In this document: one piece after another, positions 32,186 to 43,737 of the stretch | Layout of the letters: each line of letters starts with the position of its first letter | Numbering within the stretch: the first letter of the stretch is position 1 | DNA from: Lactifluus volemus | Lineage: Eukaryota; Basidiomycota; Agaricomycetes; Russulales; Russulaceae | Reading direction: 5' to 3' | DNA: 64,000 bases | Assembly (NCBI GenBank): GCA_022376515.1 | Contig: WTXI01000047.1 | Span: 1 to 64,000 of the forward strand | The notes under the pieces: generated by a model | Database searches by the model: none | What the model was told of the DNA's origin: nothing | What the model saw: the letters and a program-made list of their open reading frames with translations, nothing else | Program-made: the position numbers and the translations under genes

Positions 32186-35100
32186 AAGCACACCAAGAGC
32201 AGGTAGCCAGTGGGGAAAAACGCGAGGTGTTACCACCCCAGTACCAGGACTATGCGGACGTCTTTGACGAGGAGAAGTCCCATCGCTTCCCACCTTCACG
32301 ACCAGAAGATCATGCCATTGTCTTGAAGGAGGACGCCCCAGCTACCATCAATTGTAAAGTCTATGCCCTCACAAGGGAAGAGAGGGAAGCGACCCAGAAA
32401 TTCTTAAAAGAGAATGAACAGTGGGGATTCATCGAAAAATCCAACTCTCCTTGGTCAACTCCTTGGTTCTTCATAAAGAAGAGAGATGGGAGCCTTCGAC
32501 CCATCCAGGACTACAGGGAGGTGAACAGTTGGACGATTCGAGATGTGTACCCCATCCCTCGCATCGAACAAATTCTGGAAGCACTGCATGGACGCACTCT
32601 CTTCACGGCATTAGACATTCGTTGGGGCTATCATAACATCCAGATTCGTCCTGAGGATCGATGGAAGGCCGCGTTTAAGACTCCCTTTGGCCTGTACCAA
32701 CCAAAGGTGATGCTCTTTGGCCTCCAGAACTCTCCGGCCACCTTTCAGCGTTGCATGGATCGGGTCTTTGCTAAGATCATGAACCGCTACCCCGGGAAGG
32801 TGTTCGTGTACATGGACGATGTCTTGGTGGCCACAGGGGGAGATGTGGAGGAACACAGGAGGATAGTCCGAGAAATCCTCGAGATGTTCCGCCAAGAATC
32901 CTTCTTCCTCAAACTGTCGAAGTGCAAGTTTGAGCAGACCAGCATTGACTACCTTGGCATCCGCGTGGAACATGGGACTATCCGCATCGATCCTACGAAG
33001 AGGAAAGGACTATCTCAATGGCCTCGAACCTTGTCTTCAGTGAAGGAGGTCCGGAGCACGCTTGGTGTTTTGGGGTACCAGAGACCATTCATTCCCCACT
33101 TTGCACATCTTGCGGCGCCACTCACTGCTTTACTGAAGAAGGGACGACCATTCAAGTGGACGGATGAGTGCACCAAGGCCTTGGATGCACTCCTCCAGAT
33201 CATAGAGTCCGATCCTGTCCTCCAAAGACCTGACTATGACCGCCCCTTCGAGATGGAGGTGGACGCGTCCCAGTATGCCACTGGGGCTATCCTCTACCAA
33301 CGAAATGACAAACAGAGGCTCTGTCCAGTGGGCTACCACTCCCAGACGTTGAACGAAGCTGAGAGAGGGTATGACGTCCATGACAGAGAGCTCTTGGCGG
33401 TAATTCGGGGTCTGCGACGATGGAGACACTTGTTCCTCTCCTCTCCCTTCACTGCCGTTGTGCACACCGATCATAATAATCTTCGATACTACCGGCAACC
33501 CCAGAGAATCAACCGACGCGTGGCAAGGTACCTTAGTGACCTTGCAGACTACAATTACAAGCTGGTGCACCGCCCAGGCAAGCTGAACAAGGCTGACGCG
33601 CTGTCCAGACCACCAGGAGTGGACGAAGGGAAACACGATAACGAAAACACCCTTGTCCTACCTGACAAACTCTTTGCGCGGGCAGTGGAGGTCACTGGAC
33701 TTGAGCAGCAGGTTTGGGATTGGCAAGCACGCACACCGAACTACTTCACGGAGCTGCACCGCTCCTACCCGCTCGATTCAGTGAATCACCACTGGGTGCA
33801 CCAGGGGAGACCTGTGGTTGCAGACCGGGAAGATCTGAAGCGACAGATCCTACATGAATACCATGACCACGCCTTGGCTGGGCATCCAGGCATTGCCACG
33901 ACGCTTCAGAAGGTGTCTGAAGACTACTGGTGGCCGACGATGCGACAGTTCGTTCAGAACTATGTCAAGGGTTGTGCAACTTGCCAAATGACGAAACCCA
34001 ATACTGTGAAACCCAAACCACCGTTGATGCCGATCACTGCTGAACCGAAGGCAATCCCTTTCCAGACCATTTCCCTTGACCTCATCACCGATCTCCCGGT
34101 CTCAAAGGGATACGACTCGATCCTCACAGTAGTGGACCACGATTGCTCGAAGGCAGCCTTCTTCTTGCCCTGTCAGAAGACAATTGACGCAGAAGAAGTG
34201 GCCCAGCTCTATGTGGAACACATCTTCCCTCTCTTTGGCTGCCCCCACCACGTCATCTCGGACAGAGATCCCCGTTTTACTGCACACTTCACCCGCCAGA
34301 TGTGTGAACTGCTAGGAATCACACAGAACATCAGCTCGGCTTATCATCCGCAGACTGATGGACAATCAGAACGCGCTAATCAGTGGGTGGAACAGTATTT
34401 GCGGATCTATGGAAGCAGCCAACAAGACGACTGGGCAAACCTTCTTCCTCTTGCCCAATTTGTTCACAACTCCTGGCCAAATGCGAGCACAGGGAAGGCT
34501 CCCTGTGAGCTCTTGTGGGGCGCAAACCCAATCATCCACCCCTCCGGAAAAAGCACAAATATCCCAGCGTTACATCAAAGACAAATGTGGCTTAAGGAGG
34601 CTAGGGAGCGCGCCCAGGATGCTATCAGAAAAGCGCAGGAACTGTGGTTAAAAAGGCGCCAGAGAAAGAAGGGTCAAAGGCACTTCTACCCATTCGAAAA
34701 AGGACAACAAGTGTTGTTGGAGGGAACAAACCTAAAGACAATCTATCCGTCCGCAAAGTTGGGACCCAAAAGATATGGTCCATTTCCCATCATCGACGTC
34801 ATTTCCCCAGTAGTGTACCGCCTCCAGCTCCCCCCACACTGGCGCATTCACAATGTCTTCCACGCGTCCTTGTTAACACCTTACAAGGAGACGGAAGAGC
34901 ATGGGCGCAACTTCGCAGAGCCGCCACCTGATCTGATGGAAGGCGAACCAGAATATGAGGTGGAGCAGATCATTGATGCGCGCAAGAAAGGGAAGGCAGA
35001 AAAGCTTGAGTATCTCCTTCGTTGGAAGGGATATTCACCCGCTCATGATAGTTGGGAACCCGCCGACAATGTGAAGGCTCCGGAGCTCATTAAGGAGTTC

Positions 35101-36084
35101 TATCAGCGCAACCCCAATGAGATAGGGGGAGGAAGGATAAAAGCGAAGAGGAAGAGACGAATCCGCACCATCGTCACCCCCACTACCTCCTCCTCCATGA
35201 GTAATGCCTTACAACTTGCGTTCCAGTACCCCAACTCGGAGGATGACTACCTCCAACTCCTCGACTCGTCGTTCAACTCCCTCGCGGTCTGCGAGGGGGG
35301 AGAGTGGCCCCCCTCAGAGGCGTCCCTTACCAAGGACACCCCAGCAGAACCAGCCCAGATCAGCGCCTCCACCGTACAGGAGGACCACCCACTCGCCTCG
35401 CCGCAGTCCCTCGTACCATCCGAGGACCCCATCTCCTCTCCCAGGTCCGACGCCGCCTCCCCAACTCTCGCCTATCCAGGAAGCCCTGGAGACGCTGGCA
35501 GCGGACATGAGGTTCCAGCCAGAAGTCATGTCGCTGGAGACCCCCACGCGCTGCGATCCGAATCCCCTCACGATCCCTGGAAGGTCTTCAGCTGGGCCCA
35601 ACCTTCTGCAGGTGACGGTGCTCATCAACTCCAGGGGATACGTGCAGCAGATGGGGACGGCCTACGTTCACTCATCGTCGCGTCTTCGTCGCATGGGGGG
35701 CCGTCTGGTGGTGATTCCGGAGTCAGCCCTCTGAGAATCACTGGCAAGCGCAAGAGGAGGGGGAAGAAGTCATATTATTGCGGCAAGTGCAACAAGGACG
35801 GGGTGGACCACAAGTACGAGAACTGTCCTTTGTGGAGGGAGTGCCTCTATTGCCAGAAGAGAGGGCACTACTCCCACGACTGTCACCACCCCCATACGCG
35901 TTGCACTGTCTATAGGTGCCGGGTCTTCCCTGACCACCAGTACTATGGGAGGAACTGTCCTGTCAAGGCCACGGAGTTGCGGCCCGTTACTCATCTTTGG
36001 GATGAATATGACGCAGATGACGTCGATGCAGGTGAGGCGCTTTGGGATGACATTGACTGGGAGTCCATGGACAGGGGTGACTGA
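32060..36084 (+). CDS. Gypsy-1A pol: RT, RNase H, integrase, chromodomain, C-terminal zinc knuckles
   Basis: The single open frame extends 32011-36084. RT: PWFFIKKRDGSLRPIQDYRE, LFGLQNSPATFQR, catalytic YMDD (VFVYMDDVLVA). RNase H: EVDASQYATGAILYQ, DRELLAVIRGLRRW. Integrase: H2C2 (HDHALAGHPG..CATCQ), DLITDLPVSKGYDSI, SDRDPRFTAHFT, TDGQSERANQW. Chromodomain: EYEVEQIIDARKKGK to WKGYSPAHDSWEPADN (about 34950-35090). After it comes a ~300-residue Ser/Pro-rich tail ending in Cys/His motifs (YYCGKCNKDGVDHKYENC, CLYCQKRGHYSHDC). All catalytic residues are present, so activity is plausible. Confidence 0.95.
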
Positions 36085-36106
36085 GGCGCATGGTGGTACA
36101 TGCGCC
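36085..36106 (+). other. perfect stem-loop between pol stop and PPT
   Basis: GGCGCATG (36085-36092) pairs fully with CATGCGCC (36099-36106) around a 6-nt loop. It abuts the stop codon (36082-36084) and lies 1 nt before the polypurine tract. In copy B one arm has C-to-T, which keeps a G-U pair. Confidence 0.7.
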
Positions 36107-36107
36107 T

Positions 36108-36118
36108 AGGAGAGAGGG
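36108..36118 (+). other. Gypsy-1A polypurine tract
   Basis: AGGAGAGAGGG lies 3 bp upstream of the 3' LTR, the expected plus-strand primer position. Confidence 0.85.
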
Positions 36119-36121
36119 TAC

Positions 36122-37059
36122 TGTTACGGTTATGCGGGCCGCCCGGCCCATTTCTTACTGTTTTCCGTCTGATTTTCGACTTGTGTTGTGACCTAGGATC
36201 CCTTTCCTTGGCCAGCCCCTTCTCTGTTCCACTTCTAGGGGCTGTGCGTCGCCGTTTTGGACGTGTATTTGACTCAGGGATCATGACTCAAATCTTGAGT
36301 CAGCGTTCTTGACTCAGATCTTGAGTCAGACGCACTGAGTCAGTTCTTGAGTCATCAGAACTGACTCAGGTCCTTAGTCAATAGTCTTGACTTCGCTACT
36401 GTACTGTGACCTTTGTAGGATAGTTGGCTGGCCCTCTGTACGCATAAATAGGGCCCTGTAGACGAGCTAAAGCCCCAGCTTCAGCTTTGTCTAGAATCGC
36501 AGTTCATTGTCTCCTGCTCACACTCGCATCGCATCTTCCTCCTCTCTTCTTGTGAATCCCCTCTTCGTACCTTGATCCAGGTACTCCGCGCCACGATCAG
36601 ACATCTGTGAACTTGTTCCATTTCTGTGCAACAAGTCCCCAGACGCCTGAACCCTAATACGAACGCGCTGTGAGAAGTAGTCCCCACTTCTCACCCCGCG
36701 TCCGCCCTCGAACCTTAGTTCAACCTCTCACGAGTGTCCTTGGAAGGCGAGCATCTCTTGCATTCCAATTACACTCGCGCCCGTGTTGCGGTTGAACCTA
36801 CACATTGTCATTAACCCATCTGCCACCGTCTATCCTCTTTGGGAACGGTAACTCCGACCATCGCGTGCGCCGGCCCGCTAGTCCGTCTCGCGCGATACAG
36901 ACACCCAGGGTTCGCACAGTCAAGTCTACTCCACACAGGACCTTGCCTGCGCGTGCTAGAATCGACTATTTGGTGTTGCTAGTCTTGTCCGACTCGCCAC
37001 AGCAAATAGCCAACCAGAACGACGCTCACTTCGAGCCACGGTCCCTGCGAACCGAGACA
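36122..37059 (+). repeat. Gypsy-1A 3' LTR
   Basis: 938 bp, essentially identical to the 5' LTR (one G-to-A change noticed at 36231). It is flanked by TSD ATAGT. Confidence 0.96.
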
Positions 37060-37064
37060 ATAGT

Positions 37065-37862
37065 CATCCCCTTAACAAGTCCATTTTCTGCCATTTGTAC
37101 CACAGCTCTGATGTTAGCGTGACCAAGACGGCGGTGCCAGGTGGTGAGAGTGGCAGTGGAGCCGGCGCTCTCAGTAAGAAAGGTGACTTCGGTTAGTAGA
37201 GACAACTCTTCATTTTTGTGGGGAAAGGTCCATACATTCGCAATGCGTACATTCTCCGGGGTGATGGTCTGGATGTCCATGATGTAAAGGTTTGAGGACA
37301 TTTGACCCTGGCAGGTGATGGTGCTAGACTTGTCGTGGAGGGAGCACGATGTGTCACTAAAGAGCAGGCTAGTGCCATGCTGAGCGAGGTATGACACAGA
37401 AAGGAGGTTGCCATAGAGGTCAGGGATGAATAGGACTTCTTGAAAGATTGCTGTTTTCCATGTGCTATTGGCACGCATATGGACGCAAATGCGACCGACG
37501 CCTGTGGCCAGGATGGACCAAGCATCTCCAAGAGTGACTTTGATGGGAGAGGAGAGGGGAACAAAGTGTGTGAACCATAAGCAGTTGCACGACATGGTAC
37601 ATGATGTGCCTGAATCAAGTATCCAGGATTCAAGTAGAGAGCAGGAGTGAAGAGGGTGAGTAGCATAGAGGAATATTTCCTTGTCAGATTGCGAAGGGAT
37701 GGTGACTTTTGTAGAAGCGGGTGCAGGAGCAGAGATGGGGGCTGAAGTGGATGTAGTGGCAGGTGTTGCCGTCGCGGTCTTCGCTTCCTTCTCCTTCTGT
37801 GCCTTAAGCTTATGACATTCACTGACATCATGTCTGGTGAAGTTGCAATGAGTACACTTCTT
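37065..37862 (-). pseudogene. Copia-2 zinc knuckle, protease and pre-integrase
   Basis: The minus strand reads CTHCNFTRHDVSEC (CCHC), a Thr/Ala/Pro linker, protease motif WILDSGTSCTM, then LTTWHRRLGHANIRAVVQMA (GAG-pre-integrase), and stops at the Gypsy-1A target site. The frame is open from about 37830 to 37065. Continuation is at 28588 on the other side of Gypsy-1A. Confidence 0.85.
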
Positions 37863-37868
37863 CTTCTG

Positions 37869-38945
37869 CTAATCTTTGTGTTTGTTCTGTTCTCCTTTCC
37901 CTTTGTCCTTCTCCAAATCCTTCTTATCGCTCTTCTTTTTGTTGTCCTTGCCTTTTTGGGCTACCTTTGCGTAGAACACAGCTGCCCTGTCACCCAATTC
38001 TTGTATGCGTGAATCTTCGTCAGTGAGGATGTGCAACTTTATGTTTTCAGGAGTTTGCTCTGCTGGGGTGAGATTGTTGAGAATGATTTTAAGCATCCTG
38101 TGGGGCACAGGAAGAGTGTTGGTAATGGCAAGGGCGATCTGCTGAGGGGTGAAGGGGGAGCCAGCCTTGGCTAGTTGATGTGAGGTGTCGATCATGGCGT
38201 TGATCTGTGGTTCCAGGGGTTTAGCATCATTTAGAGGTGTGCTGAGGAGTTGGGTCATCAATTGAGAGAGTTTATGACTTCCACGACCCTCAAAACGAGC
38301 AGCAAGACAATCAAGACAGTCTTTGGCCATCTGCGCGTGGAAAATAAGATGAGCCGATTCCCCAGTGAGAGACAACGCAATGAGAGAAAAGGCTTGCTGG
38401 TCCTTCTCGTCCCAGGCAGCAGCTTCGGCAGGGTAGACAAGAGGATGTGGGCGCAGGTCGACAAGGACAGTCAGGAGTCTATAGCTTCTTAGAACTACGC
38501 GCATATGGAATTGCCAGATGAAGAAGTTGCTGCCATCTTGCTCGAGTGGTGGGATATTGTAGCATTGCGATATGACCATCAGGCCAGGCACAGTGGGAGG
38601 CAAATGAGCTGGTGGGACCAAGAGAGGCAGATTTGGAGCTGGTGGAATCAGAGGTTGCTGGTGCACCCATGGAACCACAGCCTGATGATGCACTGGTTGG
38701 ATCAGAGGGATCAGGACAGGTTGGTGCATGGGCGGGATCGCATGATGCAGGAAAGGCTACAGTGTATCGTCTGGGGTACTAGCCGCCGAGGACAAGGCAG
38801 AGATGTGCACAGAACTGTAGAGAGAGCCATGGACAGAACCTTGAGCAGAACTGTGAAAAGAACTGGCAGGCCTGGCGACAGTGTTGTTGTCAGCTGGGTT
38901 AAAGAGTTGCAGAGGCGTAACAGGGTGTGCAGCGGCTTGGCTCAT
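37869..38945 (-). pseudogene. Copia-2 gag
   Basis: Begins MSQAAAHPVTPLQLFNPADN at 38945. An in-frame TAG at 38757-38759 (likely CAG-to-TAG) breaks it, and the frame then continues from 38729 for 286 codons. Core: PPLEQDGSNFFIWQFHMRVV, AWDEKDQQAFSLIALSL, CLAARFEGRGSHKLSQLM, a UBN2-like gag. It ends in a Lys/Asp-rich stretch with a stop just before the zinc knuckle. Confidence 0.8.
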
Positions 38946-39004
38946 GCTACGTGTGATTGGCGACAGTGTGGTTGGACTCAGACAGAGACTCAGGTCTCGT
39001 AATC

Positions 39005-39379
39005 TGTGAAGTTTTGTGACTTAGTGTAAGAAATAGAAACACTACTATATTGCTGTCTAACCTGTGAAGTTTTGTGACTACGATAATGAGTTTCTAAGCT
39101 ATGACTAAGAGAACAAAAAAGAGGCTCACCTCAGCGTAAGAAATAGAAACACTGAGAAAAAGAGGTCGCAATGGCGACAAATTTAAGTCTTTCGAGTTCT
39201 TGAGTATCATGTGAAAAATGGGTGGGGCAGAAGGTCCCAGAAATCGTCCAAGGGGGAGAAAGCAAAACCTAGTAAGGTATCAAAGAGTACAAAAGGTTAT
39301 AGTGAAGGAGCGATGGCCACAATTTGTCAATGGTCTGTGCACAGCCACTTTAGGGCTGGCTCAAGATCATACTCTAACA
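39005..39379 (-). repeat. Copia-2 5' LTR
   Basis: 375 bp, pairs with 25633-26007. TSD AGATC follows at 39380-39384. Confidence 0.95.
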
Positions 39380-39892
39380 AGATCAAAGGTTCAGTGAAGA
39401 TGAGACTTAGTAAACGACTAAGTCAAGAGCATTTCAGAGGTCAAGGGCTTGGGCTCAGAAATGAGACCAAGGTTCAAGAAGTTGAAGAGTATGATGTCAA
39501 GAGGCTTCTCTCAGGTCTGATGCTTCTAGGCAAGCAAGGTTCTAATAGATAGAAGACTTGGATTGCGAAACAAAATGAAGACTTAAGGTCTCTAGGGCAG
39601 AAAGTACACGGCTTATATAAAAGAGAATGAGGCTATGTACACAGCCATAGGAGCTGTGACCTTTGTATAGCTTTCAGGGCTTGAAACATGTTTCAGGACA
39701 TGTGGCTGTTACTTGCAGCTGTACAGTGCTGTGTGAGGCTGTACCATGAGAAAATAAGTAACTGATCTGAAATAAAGCAATTGGCAGTTCATTCATATAA
39801 GCAAGGAGTCAGTAGAAATGGGTCAAGAGTCTGAAAACGTACCATATAAGTCAGTAGTCACGTGTCAGGCCATAACAGGTCTTCTGGGATGG

Positions 39893-41201
39893 GCTTTTTT
39901 TTTTTTAATAACTTTTTTTAAGCGATTTCAGGGTACATACATCCTATAGACCACGTTTAAGTCCTGACAGTACCACTACTCAAGTCCTGTCACGTTACTG
40001 AGTCCATTAGCCCTCTCCTGGTCCTTCACTTCTTCTTAGTGTTAAGCTGAGTTGAATGTTGGTCGGAGGTACCCTTGGAACGCTGGTCGGACACAAACTC
40101 TCTAACCAAAGTGCGGAGTGGGGCAGGACCTGTTGATGCCACCTCGACAGTGCTAGATGGAGTGTTTGGCCATTTGTAGGTGCTTTGCTTCTTCTTTTTC
40201 TTTAGAGCTTTAGTCTTGAGTGTCGTTGCAGTTTGCAGGGCAGTGGTGGCCAATGGAGTGACCATGTTAGAGGGGGCAGTGGGAGGATTAGGGGGGCCTG
40301 GCTTGTCCAGCCTAGTGCGGGTGGAGGTTCTACCCTTGCCTTTTGTGTCCCCACTCTTTCTGCTCTCCTCCATGGAAATAGGGCATTGGTGTTACTTTGC
40401 AGCTTTGCAGGATGCGAACTTCCATCTGCAGGTTGGGCATTGCCATTGTGGTCTGCCATTAACAGCTTCTTCGGCTGCTTTTCAGCGATCTTGCCTTGAT
40501 GTGCAGTTCCTTTTCCGTGACAGTCGCCTCTTCTCCTTTTGTGCCTGTGTAGCTCTCTGCTGGCCTTTTGAGAGATTGAAAAAGGCTTGAGGGCCTTCCC
40601 CATTAAGAAGCTCTAAGATATATCCGAACATCACCTTTTTCACCTTATCGATAGGGCAAGGCACAAGTGCGACAGCGCACTTGACCAGGTGAGCGTGAAA
40701 CTGGGGAGCAAACTCAACCCAAGAAAATTTTCAGTCTACTGCCTTTTGGGCTGAGAGGGCATTGGCCCTGAGGTTGTCCACAGAGAGAAACTAATGGTGA
40801 CAAAAGGTGTTGAGGATGTCAAAAATGGAGAGTTCGTCATCCCCAGAAAGTGCCTTCTTCTTTACAAGCCTTTTTCCCAGGAGGGAAGTAGCGAGGTTCG
40901 AGGGAGGGCTCTGCCCTGCCAGCCAACGTATCCAAGGTGGGCGTTTGAATAGGCTGAGAAATGGGAGTCTTGGTGAAAACCCATAAAGGTGAAAAATCAT
41001 GAGAATTGAAAGGGCCAATCTCGTCCTGCGGTCTTGACAGGGGCTTGAGTGGGGGCCGTGTTCCTGTGAGAGACTGGGGAGGTGCCATAGAGGGAGAGGG
41101 AGGGGGAAACTGAAACCTGGGGGTTGCAGTGGGTGTAACGGGGGGGGAAGTCATCGTGGGAAAAATCAACGGTGATGGTGGTAAGAGACAAAGAAGGAAT
41201 G
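39893..41201 (-). mobile_element. ORF-bearing retroposon R, copy R3
   Basis: The flanking repeat TCTGGGATGG (39883-39892 and 41202-41211; extendable to 12 with one mismatch) and an A12 tail on the minus strand (39895-39906) bound the element. The minus-strand start (CTTTGTCTCTTACCACCATC) is the shared R leader. Removing it restores Gypsy-2 reading NQMAIP-EDPAV. Confidence 0.88.
40026..41154 (-). pseudogene. R-family zinc-finger protein, decayed (R3)
   Basis: Starts MTSPPVTPTATPRFQFPP at 41154. KTPISQPIQTPT and DDELSIFDILNTF, FHAHLVKCAVALVP and VMFGYILELLNGEGPQAFF mark the shared core. The zinc finger CPTCRWKFASCKAAK is followed by TAA, then HQCPISMEESRK and a Lys/Pro tail (40373-40026) in the same frame. 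Further stops lie at 40482 and in the core. The predicted role is nucleic-acid binding at most; unknown otherwise. Confidence 0.72.
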
Positions 41202-41724
41202 TCTGGGATGGCCATCTGATTATGATGATACCACTTAGTCCCAAAGCATGTCTGGCACTTCTGTACTCCTTTCATTCTTGTCTATTCCTCCAACTGTTGT
41301 TGATGTCTTTCTTGGGCATGCTCCACTTCTTGTTCCAGCGACTGTTCCTTCATGAAGAGGTACACAAAAAGTTTCAGGGGTAGAACCAGTATGTCCTTAT
41401 GGTCATTTTCCCCTTGGTCACACCTGGGTTGTCACAATAGTGGGTCAGCCTTATTAGTTTTTCCTGGCCAGTGCACAATCTTCATATTATATTTCACCAT
41501 TTTTGGGATGTATCTTACCACTCTTCTACTAATTTTGTGGGCCTCTTGATAATATTAGAGGTTAGCATGGTAGCTAACAACTGTGATGGTGTGTGGGAAG
41601 CTCAGCAAGAGATGTCACTAGTGTTCTAAGCCTCAGATCATTGCTAGCAACTCCCAATCATAAATGTCATAGTTTCTCTCTACCTGATTGAATGTCCATG
41701 AGTAGTATCCTACTGGACACAGTC
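41202..41724 (-). pseudogene. Gypsy-2 RNase H and linker
   Basis: The minus strand reads RLCPVGYYSWTFNQVERNYD, IYDWELLAM, KIVHWPGKTNKAD, with several stops. It continues to NQMAIP at the R3 site. The homologous order in Gypsy-1A confirms identity. Confidence 0.75.
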
Positions 41725-42329
41725 TGTTATGGACTGACATGTACTTGCTAACTCATACTATACATTTTTGGACTGATGACTCATTTCTGCTAACTCCCCT
41801 GCTTATGTGAATGGACTGCCAATCACTTTGTTTTAGATCGCTTACTTATTTCTCTCATGATACAGCCTCGCACAGCACCATATAGCCACAAGTAACAGCC
41901 ACATGCACAGAATGACTTGCTGATTTCTGAAACATGTTTCAAACCCTGAAAGCTGTATAAAGGTCACAGCTCCTATGGCTGTGCACATAGTCTTGTCTTC
42001 TCCTATATAAACGCTGTACTTTCTGCCCTAGAGACCTTAAGTCTCAGTTTTGTTTCACAATCCAAGTCTTTTATCTATTAGAACCTTGCTTGCCTAGAAG
42101 CATCCAACCTGAGAGAACCCTCTTAACATCACTCTTCATAACTTCTTGACACTTTGGTCTTATCCCTAAGCCCAAAGCCTTTGACCTCTGAAACACTCTT
42201 GACTTAGTTGTTTACTAAGTCTCATCTTTATCAAACCATTGATCTTGACTTGCACGTCTTGCAGGTCTCATTCACGACTCCACAAATGAATGTACACTTT
42301 GTACAAAGGTCCCACTTAGAACCTTAACA
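41725..42329 (+). repeat. solo LTR family S, copy S5
   Basis: TGTTATGGACTG...CCTTAACA, 605 bp, TSD CAGTC/CAGCC (one transition). A TATATAAA box near 42004 gives the sense strand. It splits Gypsy-2 between RNase H and the RT connection. Confidence 0.88.
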
Positions 42330-42612
42330 CAGCCTCTGGTCCTTATCTGGTTGGTGGAGAATGGCCCCACTTGCATACTACTGTGAAACATTGACTTCTA
42401 GTACAAATGGTTCAGTTAGGTTAGGCCTCTGTAGGACGAGATCACTAGTGACTGCTTTGATCAGTTGATCCATAGCCTTTGTGCACTCTTTCATCCATTT
42501 GAACTTGGTTGTTTTCTTTAATAGGTTAATTAGGGGTCTAGCAATATTGGCAAACCCAGGGATAAGTTGTTGCTGGTAGCCCAAGACCCCAAGAGTGCTG
42601 TGAACCTCTCAT
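42330..42612 (-). pseudogene. Gypsy-2 RT thumb / RNase H start
   Basis: The minus strand reads EVHSTLGVLGYQQQLIPGFA, ARPLINLLKKTTKFKW, ECTKAMDQLIKAVTSD, FVLEVNVSQ. It continues the frame from 50709 after removing LTR S4. Confidence 0.8.
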
Positions 42613-43391
42613 TGTTATGGACTGACATGTAACCACTAACTTATACTATACGCTTTCAGACTGACATCATGAAAACTTCCCAAAATAGGGATTGCTAGGG
42701 ATTACTAGAGATTGCAATCCCTTGTCCACATTTATAATCCAGTTAATAATATTGTTTGAACAATACCTCCCACCTCAATTATGGCCATTTTGCATCATCT
42801 AGGGATTTTTGAGATCATCTTGGGATTATTAAGACTATCTAGGTATTGTATGACTAACAAGTTATTACAATCCCTTGCAATCCCTTATAATCCCTTTTTA
42901 TAAATTATTAAATATTAAAAACTCGGATTTAAGCTTAACTTGTGAGCTATATCCTAAACCCATGAAATGATAAGGGAAATACATGGTCTTATTCTAATCT
43001 TGCTCAAGTAAGAATTTCTCACATTCACTCACATAATCAGCTCTTACATGGACAGAAGTTGGCTATCTCAGGGTTTGAACTCTCAGGCTTACAAAAATCA
43101 CTCAATTCTACATGCCATTTCACCACAACATTTCACAACCTATCAACAAGTATGTATTACATCACCAAGTGGTGGGCTTGGAGGTCCAACAGCAATAATA
43201 ATGACGATGCTGCCATTGTGGTTGAGGTTGAGGTAGCGGGCAAAGGCACAGTGATCATTAGATGCACAAAGTTTCCATGATCCACACTGGACCAACTTGA
43301 GTGACATGAGAAAGGATTTACATCCATCGAATAGTTGTTGTTGCCACCACTCAGGAATGACAACAGGTTTGGGTCAACGTGACGAAGTGGA

Positions 43392-43737
43392 TCATGGCTT
43401 CACCTCCCTGTGCTGTGCTGAGGAGGACAGGGAGTGAGTAATCAGGGTTGACCAGTCAGATGATTTCATGCCAGGCCTTAGTATAAAGTGGAAATGACCA
43501 GTGGTTTGAGCAGGGGCTCCACACAGGCAGGTTGGTGGAGGGCAGGTTGGGTCAATTTTGCAGTGTAGGAGCCAATGAAAGCGTGGCCCGTGATGTAGTG
43601 GATGAGGGTGGTAAAGACCACTCAATTGCAACCTTTGGAGCCTTTGATGGCAGAACAGAGAGGGCAACTTTGAGAGTGGTGGTCATTGTTTCTTGAGTGG
43701 GTGCCCCATGTGTTGATGGCAGTGGTATTTGCTGCAT
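43392..43737 (-). pseudogene. possible LINE C-terminal zinc tail
   Basis: The minus strand contains DPTCPPPTCLCGAPAQTTGHFHF, a Cys/His pattern resembling the zinc-binding tail after LINE reverse transcriptase/RNase H. It is short and the frame is broken around 43560. A minus-strand frame of 222 codons at 43748-44416 lies beside it, but I cannot assign it. Weak identification. Confidence 0.35.

Larger units (their letters stand above)
28589..37059 (+). mobile_element. near-pristine chromodomain Gypsy element Gypsy-1A
   Basis: Two 938-bp LTRs (28589-29526, 36122-37059) differ at one base that I noticed (G28698 versus A36231, a CpG-to-CpA change). A 5-bp duplication ATAGT flanks the element (28584-28588, 37060-37064). 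PBS, gag, pro, RT-RH-IN-chromodomain, PPT and all domain motifs are present. It is CpG-rich, the youngest large insertion here, and splits Copia-2. Confidence 0.97.
25633..39379 (-). mobile_element. Ty1/Copia element Copia-2, split by Gypsy-1A
   Basis: Both 375-bp LTRs are complete (25633-26007 and 39005-39379; TGTGAAGTTTTG...CTCTAACA) and a 5-bp TSD AGATC flanks the element (25628-25632, 39380-39384). The intact S-LTRs show the empty site CAAGTCAAGATCAAAGG. Coding on the minus strand is gag, PR, IN, RT, RH in Copia order. Gypsy-1A sits between the pre-integrase and integrase parts. RT lacks its catalytic aspartates. Confidence 0.95.
25544..39877 (-). repeat. LTR family S, copy S3, split by Copia-2
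   Basis: LTR parts 25544-25632 and 39380-39877 are flanked by a perfect 5-bp duplication GGTCT (25539-25543, 39878-39882). The interruption is Copia-2 with its own duplication AGATC. Confidence 0.93.

Noticed and set aside
37193..37831. 212-codon minus-strand frame overlapping Copia-2 protease
   Set aside because: A shifted shadow of the true frame that carries the zinc knuckle, DSG protease and WHRRLGH motifs.
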